Notes: generated by a model from the sequence alone, not told the origin. DNA of 64,000 nt from an uncultured Oligoflexia bacterium (GCA_913058265.1 CAJXPQ010000006.1:152492-216491), one strand, 5' to 3'. Counted from the stretch's first letter, positions 8,473-17,335 are shown. Program-made: numbers and translations.

Positions 8473-9999
8473 CTATAACTCTGATAATTCCTTTAGAATG
8501 TATGGTGCTATGATTGTCGCAAATAGTTTCTGTCCATAGGAATTGAAATGAACCCACTCCACCCAACGGATACCGGTATCATACAATCTATTTTGAGAGT
8601 CATACATTATTCTACTAACCTCTACACAGGTGACATTTTCATCACTACAAAATGGTTTTATTTTTTGAAAGTATCGGTTTGATCCACTTGTATTTACTAT
8701 TGCTAATTCATTCATATATGTTGATTCTTCCAACAGAATTGTTTTAATACCAGCTTGCTTATTTATTTTAATCATTTCACTTATGTTAGAAGCAAAGGTT
8801 TCTTCATTTCTATCATTTATCCCTACCAACAATATAGTTAACTTTGGTTTTTGTTTATGTAGTTCTTTATGAAATTTTAGAATATGGTTTGTATCCGCAC
8901 TTGGAATTCCCCAATTAAAGAAGGAATAGTCGGAAAAATTGACAAGACTTTTTCTAGCGATCTCTTGAATAACATTTGTCCATCTATCATTAACTTCTCT
9001 TGCGCCGTTTCCAAGTGTCTTAAATCCACCGTAGAAGAATATCTTCTTTTTCTTCTCTATGCGGAGCTCATCTGTATATTTTTGCTTAAAGTCCCTATAC
9101 ATCATATCAATTCTATTATCATCAAAGCCTGGCTCATCTAAATATCTCTCTGAGAGAATATAATAGTAAAACAAGCTGCATGTTAATAACCCAAAGAGTA
9201 CATATAAATTAGTTAACAGTCTTAGCTTCAAATTTTTTAATCTACTAACAATAAAAAAATACACAAGAATAAGAAAAATAAATGGGAATCCTTTATTCAA
9301 GTCGACGAGTTTTTCATACTTTCCAAAGCTCGTTTTAAAGATCGTTTTTCCTTTTTGATTAGAAACAATTAGATTGTCTATCCACACAGGAGTTTCCTCA
9401 TCACTCCCTCCCCACGCAACAACTATTCCGTCTTTATAAATAGGTACTTGGTTGCTCTTTGAGAAAATTATTTTTTCATTAAGCTTAATACTTACCTTTG
9501 GGGCCTTATAAAGGATCTCTAGTTTTTGTAACTCAGTTACGATTTCTATATCAAATTCTTCTTTTTACAGAAACTTTCCGTCACCGTCCCTTACAAAATA
9601 CATAGACGGAAACATCTTGTTCCTGCTTAATCTAACTCCATACATCCTTTCTTCATTACTCCTATCGTAATAAACATAAATATAGGAGTTTTGAGCAAGA
9701 GAGATATCAAAAGAAATATTCATTTCTTTTAATTTAAGTATTTTATCGAGTTTCAATTCATGAAACCCGCCCCAAGCATTCAGGTTTAGTCTTTCTTTAC
9801 TTAATTTTTGAGAACGTTGCATATATAAGCGATCCAAAACACCCCCATACCAGTAATTCTTTCTGAGGTGAACAATTGGAGAAAGACTACTTTCACTAGA
9901 TAAGTGATCATAGTAAAAATACGCAGAGATCGAGACCCCCAACAAAGCTAAATAACTTACATATAGCAATACTTTCGTTTTAAATGTATTTGAATTCAT
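8473..9999 (-). pseudogene. Membrane-anchored SGNH-hydrolase gene interrupted by TAA and lacking its nucleophile
   Basis: One frame of about 508 codons runs from the ATG at 9999 to 8473, broken by a single TAA at 9567-9565. Before the stop: a membrane anchor (residues about 8-28) and a jelly-roll-like domain that continues past the stop and ends WIDNLIVSN. After it: membrane segments (FPFIFLILVYFFIV and LYVLFGLLTC), then an SGNH domain with LVGINDRN (block III) and WVHFNSYGQ (block V). Block I reads YGGFKTLGNG where GGS is expected, so the catalytic Ser appears to be Phe (TTT for TCT). The distal part could start at GTG 9387, but with the Ser gone the enzyme is very probably dead. Read-through is a less likely alternative. 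Confidence 0.75.
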
Positions 10000-10058
10000 C
10001 TGTGATCCTCAGCTCTACAAATATTTAGCGGTGCTTGTAGATTATCTGCAATAATTCC

Positions 10059-10220
10059 TGAAAAGAAAAGGCGGTGAAGAAGAGGCGCTAGATTAACAGT
10101 TTTTAACTAACCGCAATCACTGATTTTCAATAAGTTGAAAGATTTATCTCGTTTCTCATCTCATCTTAATCCATCATATTTAATTGTATTTCATTGTTTG
10201 CGCGAACAAATGCGAACAAA
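10059..10220. repeat. Intergenic repeat, copy D (most diverged)
   Basis: This copy matches copies B and C: GGCGGTGAAGAAGAGG corresponds to the tRNA-Ser 3'-end block, followed by AGTTTTTAACTAACCGCAAT, CTCGTTTCTCATCTCATCTT and a terminal direct repeat (GCGAACAAATGCGAACAAAG, 10202-10221). It ends 11 nt from the stop of the gene at 10232, the same spacing as in the other copies. It marks the distal end of the array. Confidence 0.65.
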
Positions 10221-10231
10221 GTTACGTAACA

Positions 10232-10621
10232 CTATCTTTGCTTCGTACCACATAAAATAGAATTTTGAATACTCACCTTTTTAATTGAATTAGGAAGCTT
10301 AATTAAAAATGTACCGAATAGAGATTTCTTATTTTCGTAATATGCTTGGGAATCGATTATGTAGTTAAAGTCGTATTTCTGTTCGGTAGTTCTTTTTAGA
10401 GTAGAATTAAGCTTTTTACTAAGTCTGCGATTAAAGTCCTTTATCAATCGTTGGTTACACTTTTTCTTTTTAATAACAACATCAATCTGATTCCCTTTTA
10501 GCTTAACTAAGTCATTACTATATTCAAGCCTATACTGAATATTGAATGCTTTAACCTGTAATTCGTCAGCTAAACAAACAGAGGTTACCATGAATACCAA
10601 CAGGACTTTAACTATATACAT
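10232..10621 (-). CDS. Small secreted protein of unknown function
   Basis: I do not recognise this 129-residue protein. It has a signal peptide (MYIVKVLLVFMVTSVCLA) and a basic mature part with two cysteines (KKKCNQR and LCGTKQR), which could form a disulfide. It overlaps the 3' end of the metalloprotease gene by about 10 nt, so it is translationally coupled to it and may be its partner or inhibitor; that is inference from position only. It is the last gene of the tRNA-Ser-linked array. Confidence 0.65.
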   Translation of the reverse strand: MYIVKVLLVFMVTSVCLADELQVKAFNIQYRLEYSNDLVKLKGNQIDVVIKKKKCNQRLIKDFNRRLSKKLNSTLKRTTEQKYDFNYIIDSQAYYENKKSLFGTFLIKLPNSIKKVSIQNSILCGTKQR

Positions 10622-12540
10622 TTTTTAAATCCAAATTTATCTTTATTAGTCTCAATTAATTGTCCACAGGGTTCAGGAATCTCTCTTCCCATAGTTAGGG
10701 CCTGCATTATTACTCTCATTAAGCTACTTGAATGAGTATCTTCTGGGTCTGCTTCAAGACTTAGTCCAAGATAATTTTCGGAATCACTAGACAGCGCCAA
10801 CAAAGAACATCCCATTATCTTTTCATCATTCTTACCTATACCGGTTAGTGAGTAGATATAATCGGCCATATCTTCTTCCGATCTAAACTTATCTTTAGCA
10901 TGTACAAATTCGTCATATCCAGAGCCCTTCTTCTGCCCTTTATCATTATCTGTAATACATTTTCTTTTTTCTAAGTACCAATTATAACTTTTCTCACTCA
11001 CTTTATTATTTCGTAAAAAATAGCTTAATGCATGCCCAAGTTCATGAATTAAAATACCCCCTCCATACTCTTCGTGCGTGCAACTAAACTGAGAAACCAG
11101 AACATTGTTTTTTTCTGGATTATAATCCGAGCGATGAAAATCTTCTGTTTCAACACCTTGGTATATAAATGCATCCCACAAAATTCCATCTGAGCTTAGA
11201 TCACACATATCAGGGGCATCTGCTGTTTTCATTAAGTCGGATAGCATTGTAGAGATGTCTTTATCTTCATAGTTTGTTTCTATACCTTCAATGCTTAACT
11301 TCACTTCATCTATCTGCTCTGTGAACTCCTCATCAATATCTATATCTTTTTCAACGAGGTTTAAGCTAAAGCTAATATCATTTTTTAAATAGTTACCAAA
11401 CTGTTTACTACTTTCATCACTAAAGTAGCTAGTCATAGTTTCTGTTAACTTATCAATATAACGAGGTAACCGATCTCTCATTTTTTGCTTATCATAATCA
11501 ATTCGATTGTTTAATAAATATTCTGACTTGCAATGTGATCTAAATAATTCTCTTTGCTCATCCATATCTTCAATTGATCTTAGCTTTAAAGTTTCTATTG
11601 AGTTTCTAAGTGCATCACTTTTAAAGTAAGCTAATACACCATTTCGACACTCATCTGATGTGCAAAGGGCTTCTGTTTTAATATTATCAACTCTACCTGG
11701 CATTTGAACCATGCCTTCTAATATTGATATATAGTACATATCAATCATCACATCTTTTCCAATTAGGTATTCGTCTGCGAGAATCTTCTTTTCTATTATA
11801 TCAACTTGAACCTTCCAACCTGCTTCTAACGCATCCGGACTCTCAACTATTTTTTTATCGTAGAAAACTTTAAACTTATCCCACCTTGCTTGAAGGATAG
11901 GGCGTGCTTCATCAATTGTGTACATGCCATAGCTCAAAGAGTAGAGATAGTTATTTGTATAAACTCTTTTTTTCTCTTCCGCATAAAGCTTTAACCCATC
12001 AATCAATTCTTTTGGAAGATTTTCTGTATTCCTTAACTTATAAGTCATACGTTCATCTAGTGGGCCTTTTGATTTTATGTTACCAGCAATGTATTCTTCA
12101 TATATAGACTCACTGAGTGTATTGAACTCTTCATCACTAAGATCGAATGAACTCCACTGAAAATTCTTTTCTTTAATTTTAGTGTGAAATCCTTTTAAAA
12201 GGTTTAATCGCTTATCGATGGCACGATCAATAACTGTATTTATTTTTGTTTCATATTTTTCATAATCTTTCAAAGAGCTTGGGGTGATATATTCACCTGC
12301 ACTAGCATTTGTAAATTGCCCACTACTCAACTTTGAAGCTTCTCCACATAAAGCAATCGCACACTGATTTAGATTTTGTTTATTTGAAACTTTTGCATCA
12401 TCCTCTGAACAGTATTTTTTTTGATCTTCCGATTTATTTACTGAATTAAGACCATCAATAAATTTTTGAATATTGAAGTTTATTTCTTGGGAATAGGCTA
12501 AATTACTCAAGAACAAAGTTAAAATTAAACTGTATTTCAT
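10612..12540 (-). CDS. Secreted HExxH zinc metalloprotease
   Basis: The protein of 642 residues starts at MKYSLILTLFLSNLAYS, a clear signal peptide; an upstream in-frame ATG at 12576 would bury it and runs into the repeat. A long helical region (residues about 20-450) is unknown. Near residue 495 is GGGILIHELGHALSYFL, the HExxH zinc site, and about 55 residues later SEEDMADYIYSL, which looks like the ExxxD third-ligand helix of gluzincins. Several cysteines suggest disulfides in the periplasm or outside. It is one cargo of the tRNA-Ser array. A role in digesting prey or envelope proteins is plausible but not shown. Confidence 0.7.
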   Translation of the reverse strand: MKYSLILTLFLSNLAYSQEINFNIQKFIDGLNSVNKSEDQKKYCSEDDAKVSNKQNLNQCAIALCGEASKLSSGQFTNASAGEYITPSSLKDYEKYETKINTVIDRAIDKRLNLLKGFHTKIKEKNFQWSSFDLSDEEFNTLSESIYEEYIAGNIKSKGPLDERMTYKLRNTENLPKELIDGLKLYAEEKKRVYTNNYLYSLSYGMYTIDEARPILQARWDKFKVFYDKKIVESPDALEAGWKVQVDIIEKKILADEYLIGKDVMIDMYYISILEGMVQMPGRVDNIKTEALCTSDECRNGVLAYFKSDALRNSIETLKLRSIEDMDEQRELFRSHCKSEYLLNNRIDYDKQKMRDRLPRYIDKLTETMTSYFSDESSKQFGNYLKNDISFSLNLVEKDIDIDEEFTEQIDEVKLSIEGIETNYEDKDISTMLSDLMKTADAPDMCDLSSDGILWDAFIYQGVETEDFHRSDYNPEKNNVLVSQFSCTHEEYGGGILIHELGHALSYFLRNNKVSEKSYNWYLEKRKCITDNDKGQKKGSGYDEFVHAKDKFRSEEDMADYIYSLTGIGKNDEKIMGCSLLALSSDSENYLGLSLEADPEDTHSSSLMRVIMQALTMGREIPEPCGQLIETNKDKFGFKKCI

Positions 12541-12557
12541 ACTTTTCTTATCGGAAG

Positions 12558-12760
12558 TATGTGAACAAAAGTTCACAGGGTTATAAAACCTGAATGATTA
12601 TGAGTACTTGAAAAAAAATGGCGGAGAACAAGGGGCCCTTAAACAACAATTTTAACTAACCGCAATCGTTGATCTTTTCTGTAAGTCTAATAGTTACCTC
12701 GTTTATCATTTCATCTTAATTTATTATATTTAATGTTTGAAGTGTACAGATGTGTACAAA
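12558..12760. repeat. Intergenic repeat, copy C, with tRNA-Ser 3' end
   Basis: The centre (12619-12634) is TGGCGGAGAACAAGGG, identical to the 3' end of the tRNA-Ser(GGA) gene including CCA. One side holds TGAATGATTATGAG, as in copies A and B; the other holds GGCCCTT, AACTAACCGCAATC, CTCGTTTATCATTTCATCTT and the terminal motif GTGTACAGATGTGTACAAAG. The terminal motif lies 14 nt from the stop of the gene at 12775. It has an imperfect hairpin (GTAACTATTAGACTTAC). Confidence 0.8.
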
Positions 12761-12774
12761 GCTCTAATAGAGAA

Positions 12775-13380
12775 TTAATTTGAAATTCTCTGAATCTTTA
12801 CACGAATATTATTTGTTCCGATTACTTCGAGACCTAAATACTCATAACGACTTCTAAGAATGTAAGTTTCTCCGTCGGAAGTAAACTCTATTTCTTTTCC
12901 ACTATAGTCAGTTAAAATAAATCTCTTTTTTTCGCTATCTAATTGAACTTCATGACACTTATCTTTCTTTTCATTCAAAAAATAATTTAGGCTATCTGCG
13001 ATTAATGGATATTTACCACATTTATCAAAATAAATTTGCATGTCTCCAGTGATAGTCGCAACCTTGTGCTTGGTATAACTAAAGTTAGGTGCATTCGCTG
13101 GATATGAAGCAGCAATATAAAACACAGATAGAAATATACCCAAACTATAGACTCGAATTACTTTCTTTATATTATTTAATCTATAGTATTTTTGCCAATA
13201 CAGTATCATCAAGACATAAAGCACACCAACAATCAGAGGTAAGTATAAAGCTCCTAGCTTAAAAGCTACATCAAACCCTAGTTTAAACGCATAGGCATAC
13301 TCAAGTTGTACATATGTTCCAAGAATATAACTTGTTAGAGCTATTATAAAATAAAATGTTGCTGCTACTTTAGAAATCAT
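12775..13380 (-). CDS. Four-helix membrane protein with pseudopilin-like C-terminal domain
   Basis: No family is certain. Start ATG 13380 has AGGA close by; a TTG six codons earlier is weaker. Residues about 1-105 hold around four membrane segments (for example VAATFYFIIALTSYILG and LYLPLIVGVLYVLMILYW). The C-terminal 90 residues resemble the globular part of GspG-like major pseudopilins: TGDMQIYFDKCGKYPLIADS matches the ALxxYxxDxGxYP pattern and FTSDGETYILRSRYEY the DGxxYxLxS end. A prepilin cleavage site is absent. It lies alone between repeats B and C, oriented like its neighbours. Function is unknown. Confidence 0.65.
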   Translation of the reverse strand: MISKVAATFYFIIALTSYILGTYVQLEYAYAFKLGFDVAFKLGALYLPLIVGVLYVLMILYWQKYYRLNNIKKVIRVYSLGIFLSVFYIAASYPANAPNFSYTKHKVATITGDMQIYFDKCGKYPLIADSLNYFLNEKKDKCHEVQLDSEKKRFILTDYSGKEIEFTSDGETYILRSRYEYLGLEVIGTNNIRVKIQRISN

Positions 13381-13688
13381 ATTCCTATTGTAATACAAAT
13401 CTAAGTAGATAAAAGAACTTTCTCACTCCGCCACTCTTCTATCCTTAATTTGAAAGGAAGTACTAGAGCACCAAGTGTACAAATTCGAACAAAACTGAAA
13501 AATGTTGAATGATTATAAATGCTGAAAAAGAAAAGGCGGAGAACAAGGGGCCCTTGATCAACAATTTTTAACCAACCGCAATCATAGATTTTTTCTGTAA
13601 GCTAAATAGCTTACCTCGTTTTTCATCTCATCTTATTTCATCATATTTAGTTGTATCTAATCTTTGAGGTGTACAGATGTGTACAAAA
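13381..13688. repeat. Intergenic repeat, copy B, with tRNA-Ser 3' end
   Basis: The centre (13535-13549) is GGCGGAGAACAAGGG, the 3' end of tRNA-Ser. To its left on the plus strand, 13381-13534 matches the 150 bases downstream of the real tRNA gene (copy A): GATAAAAGAACTTTC, AGAGCACCAAGTGTACAAA, TCGAACAAAAC and ATGTTGAATGATTATAAATG. To its right, 13550-13688 matches copies C and D, including a perfect hairpin GTAAGCTA-TT-TAGCTTAC and the end motif GTGTACAGATGTGTACAAA, 10 nt from the next stop. It thus joins the two repeat halves. Confidence 0.85.
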
Positions 13689-13697
13689 ACTGAAGTA

Positions 13698-14369
13698 CTA
13701 CATTTTGATAGTTCTGTTCCCATATGGATTATCCTTAGAGTCTTTAGCATTATCAACAAACTGAATCACCTTCGTTCCTGCGATATAGTCATGCCATGTC
13801 TCAAAACCTATAAGTTTAACTAGAAAGCCTATTAAGAAAAATGAGAATGAGATATGTTTCCCAAAGATTTCACGGAAAAAAACTTTTTTATACCCGATAG
13901 AATTATCGTCACTTGAAACCACCTTTATACCAAAAATAGATTTACCCCATGTACTACCAACCAACAAAACAGGGCGAAAGAGATATAAATAAAAAGCTAT
14001 AAGATAGCTGAGAAGTGGCCAAAATAGAAATATTTCATCAGGGTAAATTCTTATCGACGAAAATATAAACATCCCAATAATAAAGAGTACTCCATAAAGT
14101 ATTGTAAAGAAGATAACATCAATGATGAATGCACCAACTCTTTGCGAAATTGTGGCTGGTAAATAATCTTGTTTAATACTTGCTGAAATAAATCCCGAGC
14201 TATCCTCCTCACTGTTTATACCATTCTCACGTTTTTCAATTTCTCGTTTGATCTCATTTACAAGTGGAGTAATATAAATTGAATTTTCAGGATTAGCTTC
14301 TAGTTGAGTTTTGTACTCTGCAAGCCTACGGGTTAACTCTTCCAAATTTACATTCTCTAAACTTGACAT
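13698..14369 (-). CDS. RDD-family membrane protein
   Basis: The RDD family is a group of small polytopic membrane proteins, some linked to ion or osmolyte transport; substrates are mostly unknown. Residues 1-55 form a charged helical cytoplasmic region (EELTRRLAEYKTQLEANP). The RDD domain follows: SQRVGAFIIDVIFF (conserved R and D), membrane segments to residue about 150, GSTWGKSIFGIKVV (the conserved GxTxGKxxxGxxV motif) and WHDYIAGTKVI (the usual HDxxxxTxV end). The length of 223 fits. It is the cassette nearest tRNA-Ser, bounded by direct repeats A and B. Confidence 0.85.
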   Translation of the reverse strand: MSSLENVNLEELTRRLAEYKTQLEANPENSIYITPLVNEIKREIEKRENGINSEEDSSGFISASIKQDYLPATISQRVGAFIIDVIFFTILYGVLFIIGMFIFSSIRIYPDEIFLFWPLLSYLIAFYLYLFRPVLLVGSTWGKSIFGIKVVSSDDNSIGYKKVFFREIFGKHISFSFFLIGFLVKLIGFETWHDYIAGTKVIQFVDNAKDSKDNPYGNRTIKM

Positions 14370-14448
14370 AAAATCTCTCTCTCAATCTCATATTAATGAG
14401 AACACTGTTCATATTTACTTTAGCATGTGAGTTAAACATCACAAGCAT

Positions 14449-14611
14449 ATTCCAAGTATAATATAAATCTCAACAGATAAAAGAACTTTCTTACTCCGTC
14501 CCTAAACTAAATTTGAAATAAAAACCCAGAGCACCAAGTGTACAAACTCGAACAAAACAAGAAATGTTGAATGATTATAAATGCTTATAAAAAAATGGCG
14601 GAGAACAAGGG
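14449..14611. repeat. Repeat copy A: tRNA-Ser 3' end and its downstream flank
   Basis: The 3' end of the intact tRNA gene plus about 150 bases of flank is repeated at 13381-13549 with modest divergence. Shared blocks include ATAAAAGAACTTTC, AGAGCACCAAGTGTACAAA and TGTTGAATGATTATAAATGC. The match even covers the start region of the gene at 13380 (ATATTCC before the start codon), so the RDD cassette sits between direct repeats, as an inserted element would. Confidence 0.8.
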
Positions 14612-14685
14612 ATTCGAACCCTCGGATGAGTCACCCCATCACTAACTTTCCAAGCTAGCGTCTTCGACCACTCGACCAATTCTCC
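14596..14685 (-). tRNA. tRNA-Ser, anticodon GGA
   Basis: The minus strand folds as a class II tRNA: acceptor GGAGAAT with GTTCTCC, discriminator G and encoded CCA. The anticodon loop is TTGGAAA between CTAGC and GTTAG, giving GGA (reads UCC/UCU). A long variable arm (GATGGGGTGACTCATC) identifies serine, and the T arm holds GGTTCGAATCC. It lies 41 bases downstream of tadA on the same strand. Its 3' 16 bases recur in the repeats on its 3' side. Confidence 0.97.
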
Positions 14686-14726
14686 GTGAGAATAAATTTA
14701 ACACTTTGGAATCTTTTGGTAAATAT

Positions 14727-15203
14727 TTAAATTTCGACGTAATTTTTGCGTTTTCTCTTAAAAAAATCTGAGATTAGCTTCGAGCACTCTAAATGCTTAA
14801 ACCCACCATAGACATTGATTTTATGATTTAATCTCTCATCATTATGAAGCTTTTTTCCAAGGCTTATCGCTCCACCCTTTGTGTCATATGCCCCAAAGTA
14901 AACATTGCGAATTCTTGCTTGTGATAATGCACCCATACACATTGGACAAGGCTCAAGAGTTACATACAGATCACAGTCTACGAGTCTCCAGGACCTCATA
15001 TACTCTGAAGCCTCTTTTATCGCCAGTATTTCTGCGTGATTGCATGCATTAAGCTCTCGCTCTTTTGTATTATGGGCCTTAGCAATGACTCGCCCAGCTT
15101 TGTCTGTAATGACCGCCCCAACAGGAACCTCACCTAAGTTTGCTGCTTGTTGAGCTAGATCTATCGCATGAGTCATGGTGTAGTTAATGAGATCAAACTG
15201 CAT
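14727..15203 (-). CDS. tadA: tRNA-specific adenosine deaminase TadA
   Basis: TadA converts A34 to inosine in tRNA-Arg(ACG), and a tRNA-Arg with ACG anticodon is encoded at 18973. The zinc deaminase motifs are present: CNHAEILAI (His ligand and catalytic Glu) and LEPCPMCMGAL (PCxxC ligands). GEVPVGAVI near the N-terminus is typical. Several in-frame starts exist (GTG 15233, ATG 15215, 15209, 15203); 15203 is chosen because GAAG lies six bases upstream and the N-terminus then matches the family length (about 159 residues). It overlaps or abuts the PilZ gene upstream. Confidence 0.92.
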   Translation of the reverse strand: MQFDLINYTMTHAIDLAQQAANLGEVPVGAVITDKAGRVIAKAHNTKERELNACNHAEILAIKEASEYMRSWRLVDCDLYVTLEPCPMCMGALSQARIRNVYFGAYDTKGGAISLGKKLHNDERLNHKINVYGGFKHLECSKLISDFFKRKRKNYVEI

Positions 15204-15966
15204 TTGCATCTTCATTGGCTTCTTTGATTTCACTAAATTTTCTTCTAAGGTTGGCCTTCTTATGCATTTTCCAAACTTTCTTAAGCTCTGCTAAGTTCTT
15301 TCTCTCCTCAGCTCCGTTTAGTATAAGTTTCAGTCCGTAGTGGACAGGTCGCCCAGGAATGACTTCGCGTCTAGTTTGAACTTGCCCCTTGAGTGTGAAT
15401 AATTTACTGCCAAATGGAATTTCTAAAAAGATCTCACGCCCTAAATCGACATTATCAAAAGATAGAATTGAGATACAGTTACGTCTGAGATCTGCTAGTC
15501 TTACTTCAACATTTTCTTCATCATAGGTCATTGTACCTTTTAGTTCTCCCCTATAGCGAAAGTCATACTCCCACCACTGAACTCTTGGGTAATAAAGCGG
15601 TGAACTCATAACAAAGGCATTGATACCTAAAAAGATGGCCGCAAGAAATGCAATATAAAGTACTAACATATTATATTCTACAAATGTGAAGTTAAGAATA
15701 TTTTTAAATATATAAAGAGCTATGAGAAGAGTTATCCCCCAAAAAGCATAATTTTTATTACGATAAGCTCTTGCATAAAACCTTGTGGTTATGAAAAGAA
15801 ATATAAACTCTAAATAAAAGCTCAACTTAAAAAAACTCTTATCTGTGATTCTTACGATTAAAAACAAGGAAAAGATTAAAAGTATTAATATTACTTTTGT
15901 AATGGTTTGTTTTCTAAGTTCGTCATCGTTTCTAATTTCTAATAATTTCTTCATAGCTTGTTCCAT
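15193..15966 (-). CDS. Membrane protein with cytoplasmic PilZ domain
   Basis: Three or more membrane segments fill residues about 22-120 (VILILLIFSLFLIV, ITLLIALYIF, LVLYIAFLAAIFLGINAF). The C-terminal half is a PilZ-type barrel: FRYRGELKGTM, ADLRRNCISILSFD (the DxSxxG position), FLEIPFGSKLFTLKGQV and PVHYGLKLI as the last strand. A canonical RxxxR is not clear (the candidate arginines are in ADLRRN or RYRGEL), so c-di-GMP binding is uncertain. The gene overlaps the GT39-type gene upstream by 35 nt and tadA downstream, so the three are one transcript. It may tune the neighbouring glycosyltransferase, by position. Confidence 0.75.
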   Translation of the reverse strand: MEQAMKKLLEIRNDDELRKQTITKVILILLIFSLFLIVRITDKSFFKLSFYLEFIFLFITTRFYARAYRNKNYAFWGITLLIALYIFKNILNFTFVEYNMLVLYIAFLAAIFLGINAFVMSSPLYYPRVQWWEYDFRYRGELKGTMTYDEENVEVRLADLRRNCISILSFDNVDLGREIFLEIPFGSKLFTLKGQVQTRREVIPGRPVHYGLKLILNGAEERKNLAELKKVWKMHKKANLRRKFSEIKEANEDANAV

Positions 15967-17335
15967 ATAGCTCTGCGAGAGCCTGTAGTGATGTATTACT
16001 CATAATATATATCGGATCTTTATAGTACGTATCTAGTATATAGTCATGATGCTTCTTACTGCTTGTGAGGTAGCATATTGGCTCATCTGGCCTTATCTCT
16101 TTTTCTAAGTTGAGAATTGAATACTGACTCTCTCTACTATCAAGATGTAGCGCTGGAAACATATATTTACTGTAAAAGGATAGCTTTGCTGTGATTTGGT
16201 AGCTATCACCCACAATCTTTTTTCCCTTGCAGACATTATAGATGGCCGGAACAAGTTTTCCCTTCCACCCAATTAACTCATTAAGTCTTCCATATTTCTC
16301 GCCAGAGTCTAATGATGGAAGAATTATCAAGGTAACCTTTACCATCATCAGCAAAATTATATTAAATGATAAGTAGAGATATTGTTTCTTTGTATTTTCT
16401 ATTTCACTTCCAAACAGCAGCATAAAAGCAATAGCACAACTGCCAGTCCAATTCGCCTCTATTTGCTTATTAAATGACATCAGAAATATAAAGGCCAAAA
16501 AGCCCACAGTATTGAACACTAGAATACGGTTCCACTTACTTTTTTCAAGTTTTGGGTAAAGCTTATAGTAAAGTACCCATAGTAATGATCCCATCAGTAC
16601 AATTTGAGACAAAATATAATTTAAAATATTTAAGATATCAAAGTGCTTCTCTACCCTTTTAAATAAATGAAATTCTAATGAAACAAAATTATGTTTATAC
16701 TGCCAATATACATGAGGCATAAAAAGGACGATGACCCCACTGACAATTACCCAAAAAGATTTTCTTTTAAGGAATTCTGGGTTTGCGATGGTGGTTAGTA
16801 AAACGATTAATAGTCCATGATACTTACTATAAAACATAAGCGTTATCGCCAAAGTTAAAAATAAGCTGTTCTGCCAATTGTCCTCGGCCAAATATCTTTT
16901 AATATAGTAAAAAAATAAGGTCGTAAAAAACATTATCGGGCCATCTGGTATTGCCACAAAGCCATTTAGATTAAGCAATGGCATCGCAAGAAAGAGACAT
17001 ACCATATAGACAAGTTTCTTTGGCTTTATAAGCTTCATCAAAAGATAAAATGTTCCCATCTGGTAGAGCATAAACATCGATCTCACACCGAACTCATTAT
17101 CTCCGAATATCAATGTACCAAGCCATATAGAGATTGCGACAATGGGAGGATGATCATAGTATCCCCAATCCAAAAACTTAGAATACATCCAATAATAGGC
17201 CTCATCATAGCTAAGCTCGACCCCATTCATAATTAATACTTGAGGGATGAAGTATAATATCAAAAGAATGGCGAAGTTCTTGACAAGTTCACTTCGCTTT
17301 TTGCTTGCAAATATTTCCATTATATTAATCTTCAT
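15932..17335 (-). CDS. GT39/ArnT-like polytopic glycosyltransferase
   Basis: GT-C enzymes of this type move a sugar from a polyprenyl phosphate carrier to a lipid, glycan or protein on the outer face of the inner membrane. The 467-residue protein has about ten membrane segments. The first periplasmic loop carries VELSYDEAYYWMYSKFLDWG and YYDHPPIVA, the Asp/Glu and DHPP motif shared by PMT_2/ArnT proteins. The final 110 residues form a soluble domain. It starts at ATG 17335, with a TATAAT six bases upstream that is shared with the divergent kinase. The acceptor cannot be told from sequence. Confidence 0.85.
   Translation of the reverse strand: MKINIMEIFASKKRSELVKNFAILLILYFIPQVLIMNGVELSYDEAYYWMYSKFLDWGYYDHPPIVAISIWLGTLIFGDNEFGVRSMFMLYQMGTFYLLMKLIKPKKLVYMVCLFLAMPLLNLNGFVAIPDGPIMFFTTLFFYYIKRYLAEDNWQNSLFLTLAITLMFYSKYHGLLIVLLTTIANPEFLKRKSFWVIVSGVIVLFMPHVYWQYKHNFVSLEFHLFKRVEKHFDILNILNYILSQIVLMGSLLWVLYYKLYPKLEKSKWNRILVFNTVGFLAFIFLMSFNKQIEANWTGSCAIAFMLLFGSEIENTKKQYLYLSFNIILLMMVKVTLIILPSLDSGEKYGRLNELIGWKGKLVPAIYNVCKGKKIVGDSYQITAKLSFYSKYMFPALHLDSRESQYSILNLEKEIRPDEPICYLTSSKKHHDYILDTYYKDPIYIMSNTSLQALAELYGTSYEEIIRN

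Noticed and set aside
12619..12634. tRNA 3' fragments as functional tRNA genes
   Set aside because: Only the last 15-16 bases match; the adjoining sequence (GGCCCTT...) cannot form the T arm or the rest of a tRNA.
12610..13550. Tandem repeats as a CRISPR array
   Set aside because: The repeats are about 200-300 bp, separated by whole genes, and contain tRNA sequence; no short regular repeat-spacer pattern and no cas genes.
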